Assembly: GCF_004402705.1 (NCBI RefSeq) | Contig: NZ_SOFM01000044.1 | Coordinates: 1-64,000 of the forward strand | Origin: Cryobacterium mannosilyticum | GTDB taxonomy: Bacteria > Actinomycetota > Actinomycetes > Actinomycetales > Microbacteriaceae | Length of the DNA stretch: 64,000 bases | Direction: 5' to 3' | Shown: positions 1 through 9,199 of the stretch, one piece after another | How the letters are laid out: the number at the start of each line of letters is the position of its first letter | Position numbering within the stretch: the first letter of the stretch is position 1 | Made by a program: the position numbers and the translations under genes | The notes under the pieces: model-generated | Databases searched by the model: none | What the model was told of the DNA's origin: nothing | Seen by the model: the letters and a program-made list of their open reading frames with translations, nothing else

Positions 1-239
1 AATGAAGGGCCATGAACCATTTTCTCAGACCCCTCAAACACGCCCAGGAACGACACGCCCTGCCGGTGGGCAGCCCCATAAAGCAACAGGCTCTAGAACC
101 TGCGCCAGCCGGCCAAAGGTGCGCCGCGACGTTCCGGAAGGCCGCAGAGGCGCCGCCTCGGCATCGGTTGACGCCGGATGCCGGTGAGGAGGTCCGCTAG
201 ACCACCTCGCCGGCATCGGCGTGTTCCCGGCTGGTTCCC

Positions 240-1934
240 CTACAGCCGGTACAGGCGGGCCTCCCACGGCCGGAGCGCCGCGGCGGCGACGGCGTCGTCC
301 GGGTAGTTGCCGAGGATGAGTTCGGCCCCGGACACGTCCACCGGCAGCGGGGCGTCGAGTGGTTCATCCGACGCGTTCGCCACGACGAGCAGCGTCTCCT
401 CGCCGAGGGTGCGGGTGAACGCGTAGAGCCGCTCGTGTTCCGGCTCGAACAGGGTGAACGAGCCGAGCGCGACGACGGGGTTCTCGTGGCGGAGGGCGAT
501 CAGGCGCTGGTAGAACCGGAACACGCTCTTCTCCGCCGCCCGGTCGGCCGCAACGCTGATCTCCCTGTGGTTCGGGTTGACCGGGAGCCAGGGTGTGCCG
601 GTGGTGAAGCCGGCCTGCTCCGTCGCATCCCACTGCATCGGCGTGCGCGCGTTGTCCCGGCTCATGGTCTGCACCCCGGCGAGCACACTGCCCGGGTCCA
701 GGTCGAACTCGTCCACGGCCTCCCGGTAGTGGTTGAGCGACTCGAGGTCGCGGTAGTCGTCGATCGAGTCGAACCGCACGTTGGTCATGCCGATCTCCTC
801 GCCCTGGTACACGTAGGGGGTGCCGCGGTGCAGGTGCAGCACCAGTCCCCACAGCGTCGCCGACTCGTAGCGCCAGGTGGTGTCGTTGCCGAACCGGGAG
901 ACGAGCCGGGGCTGGTCGTGGTTGTTGAGGTAGAGGCTGTTCCAGCCCGTCTCGGCCAGGCCATCCTGCCAGTGCGCCAGGTTCTTCTTCAGCGCCGGCA
1001 GGCTGCGGGGGAGCACGTCGAACTTGTTCGCGCCCTGGTCGAGGCCGACGTGTTCGAACTGGAAGATCATGTCGACCTCGCCGCGGGCCGGGTCGGTGAA
1101 GAGCACGGCGTCGTCGGTGTCCACGCCCGGCATCTCGCCGACCGTGAGGTGCTCGCCGGTCCTCCCGGCGAAGACGGCCTCGTGCATCTCGTGCAGGTAA
1201 TCGTGGATCTGCGGCCCCATCGGGGAGCCGCCGCCGGTCGCCGGCGCCGGGCCGTCGATCAGCCCGACCTGCTTCGCGATGAAGTTGATCACGTCCATCC
1301 GAAACCCGTCGACGCCGCGGTCCAGCCACCAGTTCATCATCGAGTAGACGGCCTGGCGCACCTCGGCGTTCTCCCAGTTGAGGTCGGGCTGCTGCTTCGC
1401 GAAGAGGTGCAGGTAGTACTCGCCGGTCGCCTCGTCGAGGGTCCAGGCCGGTCCGCTGAAGGCGCTGCCCCAGCCGTTCGGCGGGCCCCCGTCGCCCCGG
1501 GGCTTCCGCCACCAGTACCAGTCGCGTTTCGGGTTGGTCAGCGAGGAGCGCGATTCCCGGAACCAGGCGTGCTCGTCGCTGGTGTGGTTGACCACGAGGT
1601 CCATCACGATCTTGATTCCGCGCTCGTGCGCCTCGGCCACGAGCAGGTCGAACTCCGCCAGGTCGCCGAACACGGGTTCGATCTCCTGGTAGTCGCTGAT
1701 GTCGTAGCCGTTGTCGTGCTGCGGCGACGGGTAGACGGGGGAGAGCCAGAGGGCATCCACGCCCAGCTCGGCGAGGTAGTCCAGTCGGCCGCGGATGCCG
1801 CCGAGGTCGCCGATGCCGTCGCCGTCGGAGTCCGCGAAACTGCGCGGGTAGACCTGGTAGACCACGGCGCGGGTCCACCACGGGGCGCCGGCCCCGGCGT
1901 CGGCGAGCGTGGCTGCGGGGGTGGTGCTGGTCAT
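240..1934 (-). CDS. GH13 alpha-glucosidase, probably oligo-1,6-glucosidase type
   Basis: Cytoplasmic glycoside hydrolase of 564 aa that should release glucose from short alpha-glucosides imported by the adjacent ABC transporter. GH13 motifs are visible in order: DLVVNH near residue 112, GFRMDVINF with the nucleophile Asp at about 214, GEMPG with the acid Glu at about 267, and NNHDQ with the third acidic residue near 340. The residue after the nucleophile is Val; in yeast and Bacillus enzymes Val here goes with alpha-1,6 specificity and Ala/Thr with alpha-1,4, so isomaltose-type substrates are inferred. It is the last gene of a four-gene operon and its ATG overlaps the upstream permease stop by 4 bases (ATGA). 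Trehalulose or sucrose hydrolases of the same family remain possible. Confidence 0.9.
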   Translation of the reverse strand: MTSTTPAATLADAGAGAPWWTRAVVYQVYPRSFADSDGDGIGDLGGIRGRLDYLAELGVDALWLSPVYPSPQHDNGYDISDYQEIEPVFGDLAEFDLLVAEAHERGIKIVMDLVVNHTSDEHAWFRESRSSLTNPKRDWYWWRKPRGDGGPPNGWGSAFSGPAWTLDEATGEYYLHLFAKQQPDLNWENAEVRQAVYSMMNWWLDRGVDGFRMDVINFIAKQVGLIDGPAPATGGGSPMGPQIHDYLHEMHEAVFAGRTGEHLTVGEMPGVDTDDAVLFTDPARGEVDMIFQFEHVGLDQGANKFDVLPRSLPALKKNLAHWQDGLAETGWNSLYLNNHDQPRLVSRFGNDTTWRYESATLWGLVLHLHRGTPYVYQGEEIGMTNVRFDSIDDYRDLESLNHYREAVDEFDLDPGSVLAGVQTMSRDNARTPMQWDATEQAGFTTGTPWLPVNPNHREISVAADRAAEKSVFRFYQRLIALRHENPVVALGSFTLFEPEHERLYAFTRTLGEETLLVVANASDEPLDAPLPVDVSGAELILGNYPDDAVAAAALRPWEARLYRL

Positions 1935-2767
1935 TTGATGGATCCTCTCATCACGCCGGAGATGACCCAGCGCTGGGCAAAAACGTACACGATCAGGAGC
2001 GGCGCCATGGCCATCAGGTAGGAGGCGAACGCGGCCGGGTAGTTGGTGTTGAACTGGCCCTGGAAGACGAACTGCACGAGCGGCAGGGTGCGGGCGCCGG
2101 GGTCGGAGAGCACGACCAGGGGCAGGATGAAGTCGTTCCACGCCCAGACGCAGGTGAGGATGCCGACGGTCGCGTTCATCGGGGTCAGCAGCGGGAAGAT
2201 GATCTGCCAGTACACCCGCCAGGTGCTCGCACCGTCGGTGTAGGCCGCCTCCTCGAGCTCGATCGGGATCGACTTGATGAACGCGACGTAGATGAACACG
2301 TTCAACGACAGGCCGAAGACGGCGTAGAGCAGCACCAGGCCGAGCGGGTTGTCGAGGCCGAGCAGGGCCGTCTCCTTCACCACCGGCAGCATGATGATCG
2401 GGAACGGGATGAAGACCGCCGAGAGCAGGTAGAAGTAGATGCCCTTGAAGAACGGCTTGTGCAGGTTGCGGGCGATCGCGTATGCCACGAGCGAGTTGGT
2501 CAGCAGGGTGAGCACGACCGCACCGACAGTGATGAACGCCGTGTTCAGCAGCGCCTGCGGGAACTTCGTCAGCGTCCAGGCATCCACGAAGTTCTGCAAG
2601 TTGATCCCGGTCGGCAGCTCGAAGCCGGTGCCGCCGAGCTGGTCGGGAGTCTTCAGCGCGGTGACCACCGCGAAGTAGAGCGGCACCAGCACGGTGATCG
2701 AGCAGACCGCGATCAGCGCGGTCGCCCACCAGTTGATGCGGCGGGGGTCGGTGAGTGTGCCAGCCAT
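1931..2767 (-). CDS. carbohydrate ABC transporter permease, MalG type
   Basis: Inner-membrane permease of 278 aa, one of two channel subunits for sugar uptake. About six hydrophobic segments are present. The cytoplasmic loop EEAAYTDGASTWRVYWQII near residue 185 is the EAA motif that contacts the ATPase. The N-terminal segment after MAGTLTDPRRINWW is the first transmembrane helix. Its start codon overlaps the preceding permease stop by one base (TGATG). No ATPase gene lies in the operon, so a shared MsiK-like ATPase encoded elsewhere probably energises it, as is common in actinobacteria. Confidence 0.92.
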   Translation of the reverse strand: MAGTLTDPRRINWWATALIAVCSITVLVPLYFAVVTALKTPDQLGGTGFELPTGINLQNFVDAWTLTKFPQALLNTAFITVGAVVLTLLTNSLVAYAIARNLHKPFFKGIYFYLLSAVFIPFPIIMLPVVKETALLGLDNPLGLVLLYAVFGLSLNVFIYVAFIKSIPIELEEAAYTDGASTWRVYWQIIFPLLTPMNATVGILTCVWAWNDFILPLVVLSDPGARTLPLVQFVFQGQFNTNYPAAFASYLMAMAPLLIVYVFAQRWVISGVMRGSIK

Positions 2768-3708
2768 CAGAAATCGGCCTCCTTGCGCTGAAGAACACGG
2801 AACTGCAGGAACGAGACGAGCATGATCACGATCACGAAGATCACGGCGTTGGCGGACTGGTAGGCGAACTCGCCGCCCTGGAAGCCCCCGCGGAAGATCA
2901 GGAGCGTGATGGACTCGGTCGAGGTGCCGGGCCCGCCGTTGGTGAGGGCGACGACGTGGTCGAAGGTCTGCAGGAAGCCCTTCAGGCTCAGCACCATGTT
3001 GATCGTGAAGAAGGCGCTGATCATCGGGAAGGTGATCGATCGGAATTGCCGCCACGGGCGGGCGCCGTCGAGCGCGGATGCCTCGTACAGCTCCGCCGGG
3101 ATCGTCTGCAGGCCGGCAAGGTAGAGCACGATCGCGAACGCGCAGGACTGCCAGACGGCCAGCACGACGATGGCCAGCCAGGCCCAGTCCGGGTTGGTCA
3201 GGATGTTGTCGCGCAACACGGGGATGCCGGACGCGATCACCGGCAGTGAGTTTGCGAAGAAGTACTGGAACACGTAGCCGACGACCAGGATCGCGAGCAC
3301 GTAGGGGATGAAGAAGATGCCGCGGAAGGTGGACTGGAGGGCGATCTTCGCGTTGAGGCCGACCGCGATGGCGAGCGAGATCAGGTTGGTGAGGACCGTC
3401 GCGACGATGGCGAAGCCGAACGTGAAGCCGTAGGCCTTGAGCACCCGGTCGTCCTGGAGCAGGGCGATGAAGTTGCCGAGGCCGACGAAGTCCCAGCTGC
3501 CGAAGCCGGCGTAGTCGGTGAAGCTGTAGAAGACGCCGATGAGCACCGGAACGGTGTGCAGGAGCGCGAACAGGGCGACGGCCGGAACGACCATCCAATA
3601 GAAGGCGCGGGGGGTGACGGTCAGACCGCGCCGGCGGGCCGGTCGTGGACCGCCGGCCGGGGCGGCCGGCGACGTCTGCCGGGTCAGGACGGGGGTGGCC
3701 ATCATCAT
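2767..3708 (-). CDS. carbohydrate ABC transporter permease, MalF type
   Basis: Inner-membrane permease of about 313 aa. It has a positively charged N-terminus (ARRRGLTVTPRAFYW) followed by a first helix and then the binding-protein-dependent permease fold, with an EAA-type loop (ELYEASALDGARPWRQFRSI). Three ATG codons stand in a row at 3708, 3705 and 3702. I chose the first because it gives the same ATGA stop/start overlap used elsewhere in this operon, but 3702 has the better-spaced GGGGA and is an equal alternative. It pairs with the downstream MalG-type permease to form the channel. Confidence 0.9.
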   Translation of the reverse strand: MMMATPVLTRQTSPAAPAGGPRPARRRGLTVTPRAFYWMVVPAVALFALLHTVPVLIGVFYSFTDYAGFGSWDFVGLGNFIALLQDDRVLKAYGFTFGFAIVATVLTNLISLAIAVGLNAKIALQSTFRGIFFIPYVLAILVVGYVFQYFFANSLPVIASGIPVLRDNILTNPDWAWLAIVVLAVWQSCAFAIVLYLAGLQTIPAELYEASALDGARPWRQFRSITFPMISAFFTINMVLSLKGFLQTFDHVVALTNGGPGTSTESITLLIFRGGFQGGEFAYQSANAVIFVIVIMLVSFLQFRVLQRKEADF

Positions 3709-5036
3709 TCCCCGCTTCTCGTTGAGGTGGTGCGGGCCGCGACCTTGCGCCACTCGTTGTCGAGGGTGCTGAGCGCCTTCGTGCTGTCCTGGTCCAGCAG
3801 GAACTGCTGGATGATGGCCGGCAGCGGGATGCTGGCGGGCACCTGGTGGTCGATGAAGCCCACGATCCGGCCGGCATCGAAGTACGGCTGGAGTTCGGTG
3901 AGGGTCGGGTTGGTGTTGGGCCCGGCATCCGCGGCGGTCGAGAACATGTTCTGCGAGGCCGCGAAGTCGCCGAGGACCTTCCTGTCGAAGAGGTAGTCGA
4001 CGAACCGCTGCGCCTCGGCCAGGTGCGGGGTGTCCCGTCCGATCGTGATGGCGACGTCGACGCCGGAGACGAGCCTGGTCTGGGCCGGGTCGTCGGTGGC
4101 GGGGAGGGGGAACGCACCCACGTTCACGTCGGGGTTGTCGGCGAGGATCGGGGCGATCGCCCAGACTCCCTGCAGGAGCATGGCCGACTTGCCGGCGGCG
4201 AAGGCCTGGTTGCCGTCCTCGTAGCCGCGGCTCTGGAAGCCGGGCTGCGCGTAGGAGTAGAGCGTCTGCAGTTTCCCGAGGGTCTCCGCGTAGTCTTTGG
4301 TGAACGAGACGGCCGAGTCCGGGCCGACGTCGGCGCCCTCGGCCCGCAGCCGGGGGAAGAAGCCGTCGCCGCCGAGTTGTCCGCCGAGTCCGGTGAAGGG
4401 CGGCATCGTCGTCCAGGAATCGGCGAGGGTGCCGTAGAACGGGCTGATGCCCGCTGCCTTCAGGCGGTCGCAGGCGGCGATGAGCTCGTCCCAGGTGGTG
4501 GGAACGCTGATGCCCTGCTCCGTGAAGATGTCACGGTTGTAGAGGATCCCGTTGGCGTTGCTCACGAAGCCCAGGGCGTTGACCTCGTCGCCGTTGTAGC
4601 TGCCGAGCCCGGCGAGGATGTCCTGCACGGCCGGGTTGATCTGCTTCAGCACCGGGTCATCGGTGAAGTCGTGGAAGACCCCGGCGCGGGCGAGCTGTCC
4701 GAAGTTCCCCGAGCCGTTCAGCGAGATGACGTCGGGCACCTTGCCCTTGACCAGGAGCGTGCGGATGGCGGTGTCGGCATCCGGCACGGCGTTCTGCCTG
4801 ACCCTAATGCCCGGGTTCTCCACCTCGAATTCGGCGATGATCGCCTCGAAGCTGCCGATGGCCTCGGGCTTGAACTGGAAGAAGTCGAGGGTGACGATGC
4901 CGGTGTCGGCCGAGGCGCAGCCGGCCAGGCCGCCAAGGCCGAGCACCCCGGCAAGCGAGAGGGCGAGCACCCGGCGCAACCTTTTCGGTCGGCGCCTCCG
5001 CCCGGTGTCGTTCTGGTACGTCGTCGTATCCGTCAA
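3705..5036 (-). CDS. carbohydrate ABC transporter substrate-binding lipoprotein
   Basis: Extracytoplasmic sugar-binding protein of about 443 aa, first gene of the transporter operon. A basic stretch (RRRRPKRLRR) and hydrophobic core end in the lipobox LAGC at about residue 40, so the mature protein should be lipid-anchored. The body is a solute-binding family 1 protein (FQFKPEAIGSFEAIIAEFE, later VPDVISLNGSGNFGQLA). A TTG start at 5036 is preferred because GAGGAG lies six bases upstream; ATG codons at 5063 and 5054 lack a comparable ribosome site. The sugar cannot be read from sequence, but the GH13 partner points to an alpha-glucoside. Confidence 0.88.
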   Translation of the reverse strand: MTDTTTYQNDTGRRRRPKRLRRVLALSLAGVLGLGGLAGCASADTGIVTLDFFQFKPEAIGSFEAIIAEFEVENPGIRVRQNAVPDADTAIRTLLVKGKVPDVISLNGSGNFGQLARAGVFHDFTDDPVLKQINPAVQDILAGLGSYNGDEVNALGFVSNANGILYNRDIFTEQGISVPTTWDELIAACDRLKAAGISPFYGTLADSWTTMPPFTGLGGQLGGDGFFPRLRAEGADVGPDSAVSFTKDYAETLGKLQTLYSYAQPGFQSRGYEDGNQAFAAGKSAMLLQGVWAIAPILADNPDVNVGAFPLPATDDPAQTRLVSGVDVAITIGRDTPHLAEAQRFVDYLFDRKVLGDFAASQNMFSTAADAGPNTNPTLTELQPYFDAGRIVGFIDHQVPASIPLPAIIQQFLLDQDSTKALSTLDNEWRKVAARTTSTRSGE

Positions 5037-5113
5037 GTTGTGCTCCTCGCGCATCCGGTGCAACGCCGGAGCCTCCGGTTGTGCAAACCGGGGAGTGCTG
5101 CAGCGTTGCCTGT

Positions 5114-5147
5114 ATTCTTTCTACTGCAAAAAGAATCAAGCTGTCAA
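5114..5147 (-). promoter_or_regulatory. promoter and candidate ROK operator of the sugar operon
   Basis: Read on the minus strand, TTGACA (5142-5147) is followed after 18 bases by TAGAAA (5118-5123), a good -35/-10 pair. A perfect inverted repeat, ATTCTTT at 5114-5120 and AAAGAAT at 5130-5136 with a 9-base spacer, covers the spacer and the -10. This is where a repressor would block RNA polymerase. Assigning it to the divergent ROK protein is inference from position. Confidence 0.65.
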
Positions 5148-5182
5148 CTCCGATTTTCCTTACTGAGGACGACCCGATTCCG

Positions 5183-5211
5183 TTGTTTTGTGCCAATATG
5201 AAACAAATAGC
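5183..5211 (+). promoter_or_regulatory. candidate promoter/operator of the ROK regulator
   Basis: TTGTTT (5183-5188) and AAACAA (5201-5206) form a perfect 6-bp inverted repeat with a 12-base spacer. TTGTTT followed after 17 bases by AATAGC could serve as a weak -35/-10. The arrangement mirrors the operator on the other side of this 214-bp divergent intergenic region and suggests autoregulation. Confidence 0.4.
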
Positions 5212-5250
5212 GGCCGGCGATCGGAAGCCGATGACCGAGAAGAGAGACTC

Positions 5251-6453
<1,203 letters not shown>

Positions 6454-6515
6454 GATCGGGCATGGCACCGTTGGAACCGGCATCCGGTGCACGCCGTGCG
6501 AGCGAGAGGCTGGAA

Positions 6516-7634
6516 ATGCAGTTCGGAATCTTCACGGTCGGCGACCTGACCGCCAATCCCGCGACCGGCCGCACTCCGACCGAGCACGACCGGATCACGG
6601 CGATGGTGGCGATCGCGGTCAAGGCCGAAGAGGTCGGCCTCGACGTCTTCGCGGCCGGGGAGCACCACAATCCGCCGTTCGTGCCGTCGTCGCCGACGAC
6701 CCTGCTCGGCTACATCGCTGCCAAGACCGAGCGCATCATCCTGTCGACGGCGACGACCCTGATCACCACCAACGACCCGGTGAAGATCGCCGAGGACTTC
6801 GCGATGCTGCAGCACGTCTCCGACGGCCGGGTCGACCTCATGCTCGGCCGCGGCAACACCGGCCCCGTCTATCCGTGGTTCGGCCAGGACATCCGACAGG
6901 GCATCCCGCTCGCCCTGGAGAACTACGCGCTGCTCCGCCGGTTGTGGCGGGAGGACATCGTCGACTGGGAGGGCCAGTTCCGCGCGCCGCTGCAGGGCTT
7001 CACCGCCACGCCGCGCCCGCTCGACGGGGTTCCGCCGTTCGTCTGGCACGGCAGTATCCGCAGCCCCGAAATCGCCGAACAGGCCGCCTATTACGGTGAC
7101 GGCTTCTTCGCCAACAACATCTTCTGGCCCAAGGAGCACTACCAGAAGCTGATCGGGCTCTACCGGGCCAGGTTCGAGCACTACGGGCACGGCACCGCAG
7201 ACCAGGCCATCGTCGGCCTCGGCGGCCAGGTCTTCATGCGGGCGAAGTCGCAGGACGCCGTCGACGAGTTCCGCCCGTACTTCGACAACGCCCCGGTCTA
7301 CGGCCACGGGCCGAGCCTGGAGGATTTCACCGAGCAGACCCCGCTCACCGTCGGCAGCCCGCAGCAGGTCATCGACCGGTATGCCGGCATGCGCGACTTC
7401 TTCGGCGACTACCAGCGCCAGCTGTTCCTGATGGACCACGCCGGCCTGCCGTTGAAGACCGTGCTCGAACAACTCGACATCCTCGGCGGCGAGGTCGTTC
7501 CGGTGCTCCGCCGGGAGCTGGCGAAGAACCGTCCGGCGCGCGTGCCGGATGCCCCGACCCACGCCAGCCTCACCGCCGCGGCCGCTGCCCACCAGGGCGT
7601 GGCCGGGGCGGCGGCCGCCGTCCGGGCAGGCTGA
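6516..7634 (+). CDS. LLM-class (luciferase-like) flavin-dependent oxidoreductase
   Basis: Soluble 372-aa TIM-barrel monooxygenase of the bacterial luciferase family, using FMN or F420. Recognisable parts are MQFGIFTVGDL at the N-terminus, AGEHHNPPFVPSSPTTLLG near residue 46, LSTATTLITTNDPVKIAEDF near 73 and SDGRVDLMLGRGNTGPVYPW near 103. The ATG at 6516 has GAGAGG eight bases upstream; an in-frame ATG at 6462 would add an unsupported 18-residue extension. It lies 62 bases after the ROK gene on the same strand but has no evident functional tie to sugar uptake. Substrate unknown. Confidence 0.85.
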   Translation: MQFGIFTVGDLTANPATGRTPTEHDRITAMVAIAVKAEEVGLDVFAAGEHHNPPFVPSSPTTLLGYIAAKTERIILSTATTLITTNDPVKIAEDFAMLQHVSDGRVDLMLGRGNTGPVYPWFGQDIRQGIPLALENYALLRRLWREDIVDWEGQFRAPLQGFTATPRPLDGVPPFVWHGSIRSPEIAEQAAYYGDGFFANNIFWPKEHYQKLIGLYRARFEHYGHGTADQAIVGLGGQVFMRAKSQDAVDEFRPYFDNAPVYGHGPSLEDFTEQTPLTVGSPQQVIDRYAGMRDFFGDYQRQLFLMDHAGLPLKTVLEQLDILGGEVVPVLRRELAKNRPARVPDAPTHASLTAAAAAHQGVAGAAAAVRAG

Positions 7635-7701
7635 CCGGTCGGGGCCGGATCGAGCCGGTCGGCAGCGCACCACAATCGAGGAGGTGGCGGGCTGGCCGAC
7701 G

Positions 7702-8937
7702 CTACTCGGTCAGACTGCCCGCTGCGGGCGGGTTCGCCACCGGAATCGAACCGGCCCGGCGGGTGCTCACTTCGTCGGCGATCACCACCAGCGCCACGAC
7801 CGCATTGGTGAGCCAGAGCAGTGCGAGTCCGTCCACCGGTGGAAGGACGGTCGCGGCGGCCAGATAGGCAGCGGCCAGAACCGCGACGCCGGCCAGATGG
7901 GATCTCAGCCACGGGCGCCCGATCGACCGTTTGAACAGGAGATTCCCGATCAGGTAGAGGGCCGGGGCACCGACCACGACGGCGAGGCCGGCGGCGCTCG
8001 GCGGATCCTCCGGGTGCACGAGCACGAGTTCATCGCCGACCGCGCTGAGGACAACGCCCGCGACGATGGGAATGTGCAGGTAGACGTAAGTGAGCCGGGC
8101 GATCGGTCCGGTCAGCTCCGAGGACCGGATGAAGCGTGAGCCGTGCTCCGCTCCGTGGCTGAAGTACAGCAGCCAGAACAGGATCGTGCTCACGAACGCG
8201 GCCAGAACCCCGCTGACGGCGGCGAGGCTGAGGTCACCCTGGCTGAAGGCGGTCCCGGTCACCAGGATCGACTCGCCGAGCGCCAGGATGATGAAGAGCC
8301 CGCTGCGCTCGGCAATGTGGCCACCGGACACCGACCAGGATGACGTCGGCGAGGCCCCGAGGAACGGCGTGTAGTAGCGCGCCGAGGGGCCGAGGACTTC
8401 GACCAGGATCGCCGTGGCCCACAGAACGAGTTGTGCGTCGCCGCCGAGAACGGCCCCGAGAATCCACAGCGGCGCGGTGACCAGAAACCAGATCGTGATC
8501 CGGGTGATGTTCATCCCGTTGGCCCTGTCCACGGCGCGGTAGCACCAGGCCAGGAAAGTGGTGCGGCCAACCTGCATCACGACATAGGCGATGGCGAATC
8601 CCAGCGCCCGGTCGCCGAATGCCCCGGGGATCGAGGTGCTCAGCACCAGGCCGAGCAGCATCAGAACGAACAGCATCAGGCGCACCGGCCCGGTCTCGGG
8701 GTCGAGCCAGTTGGTCGCCCAGGCGGTGTACATCCAGACCCACCACACGGCGACCAGGATGACCGCTGCCTCGGCCAGACCCCGCACGTCGAGATGGTCC
8801 ACGATGGTGTGGGAGAGCTGGGTGATCGCGAAGACGAAGACGAGATCGAAGAACAGCTCGATGAAGGTCACCCGGTCCTGGCCCTCGCTCTCATCCCGGG
8901 CACGGAACAGGCGTGGTCGATTCAGACTCAGCGTCAT
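7702..8937 (-). CDS. low temperature requirement protein A (LtrA) family membrane protein
   Basis: Integral membrane protein of 411 aa with about ten to twelve hydrophobic segments. The N-terminus carries the family hallmark VTFIELFFDLVFVFAITQLS near residues 24-43, followed by WWVWMYTAWATNWLDPE; SGGHIAERSGLFIILALGES near the middle is also typical. LtrA was named for a Listeria cold-growth phenotype, but its biochemical role is not established. GGAGGGAGAA lies just before the ATG. It is convergent with the flavin oxidoreductase across 67 bases. Confidence 0.85.
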   Translation of the reverse strand: MTLSLNRPRLFRARDESEGQDRVTFIELFFDLVFVFAITQLSHTIVDHLDVRGLAEAAVILVAVWWVWMYTAWATNWLDPETGPVRLMLFVLMLLGLVLSTSIPGAFGDRALGFAIAYVVMQVGRTTFLAWCYRAVDRANGMNITRITIWFLVTAPLWILGAVLGGDAQLVLWATAILVEVLGPSARYYTPFLGASPTSSWSVSGGHIAERSGLFIILALGESILVTGTAFSQGDLSLAAVSGVLAAFVSTILFWLLYFSHGAEHGSRFIRSSELTGPIARLTYVYLHIPIVAGVVLSAVGDELVLVHPEDPPSAAGLAVVVGAPALYLIGNLLFKRSIGRPWLRSHLAGVAVLAAAYLAAATVLPPVDGLALLWLTNAVVALVVIADEVSTRRAGSIPVANPPAAGSLTE

Positions 8938-9009
8938 CCGTTCTCCCTCCGCCGTGCCCGCAGCACCGGTGCAGGACAGGCCCAGAATACTGGAGGCGAC
9001 GGCGCCGAA

Positions 9010-9137
9010 CTAGGGACAGCAGCATGCCGGACTCACCTGCACGGTGAGCTTCTGGCCTTCCGTGAGGAGGGGTTCAGGTCGGATCCGCCCTGTCCGCCGG
9101 CGCATCCCGCGAGCGCGAACCCGGCGAGCAGGAGCAT
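9010..9137 (-). pseudogene. remnant of a small lipoprotein gene with an apparent frameshift
   Basis: An ATG at 9137 opens a 34-codon frame with a lipoprotein signal (MLLLAGFALAGCAGG, lipobox ALAGC) that stops at 9033. In the neighbouring frame, after about codon 19, the sequence continues as PEPLLTEGQKLTVQVSPACC to a stop at 9010; GQKLTVQV resembles a beta-strand of secreted domains. The simplest reading is a lipoprotein gene truncated and frameshifted. It lies between ltrA and the M6 protease on the same strand. A genuine 34-residue lipopeptide cannot be excluded. Confidence 0.35.
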
Positions 9138-9199
9138 GGCTCCTGCCCACCGGGTTCGCGCAGCGCCCGAACGGGCACGTTCGGCTGTGGCGATTCGGC

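Noticed and set aside
34..267. Minus-strand open frame at the left edge
   Set aside because: No ribosome site, overlaps the GH13 stop and shows no family signal; the first 239 bases are left unassigned.
435..2021. Long plus-strand open frame (528 codons) opposite the GH13 gene
   Set aside because: It is the complement of a gene with intact catalytic motifs; its translation is low-complexity Val/Gly/Arg-rich without domains.
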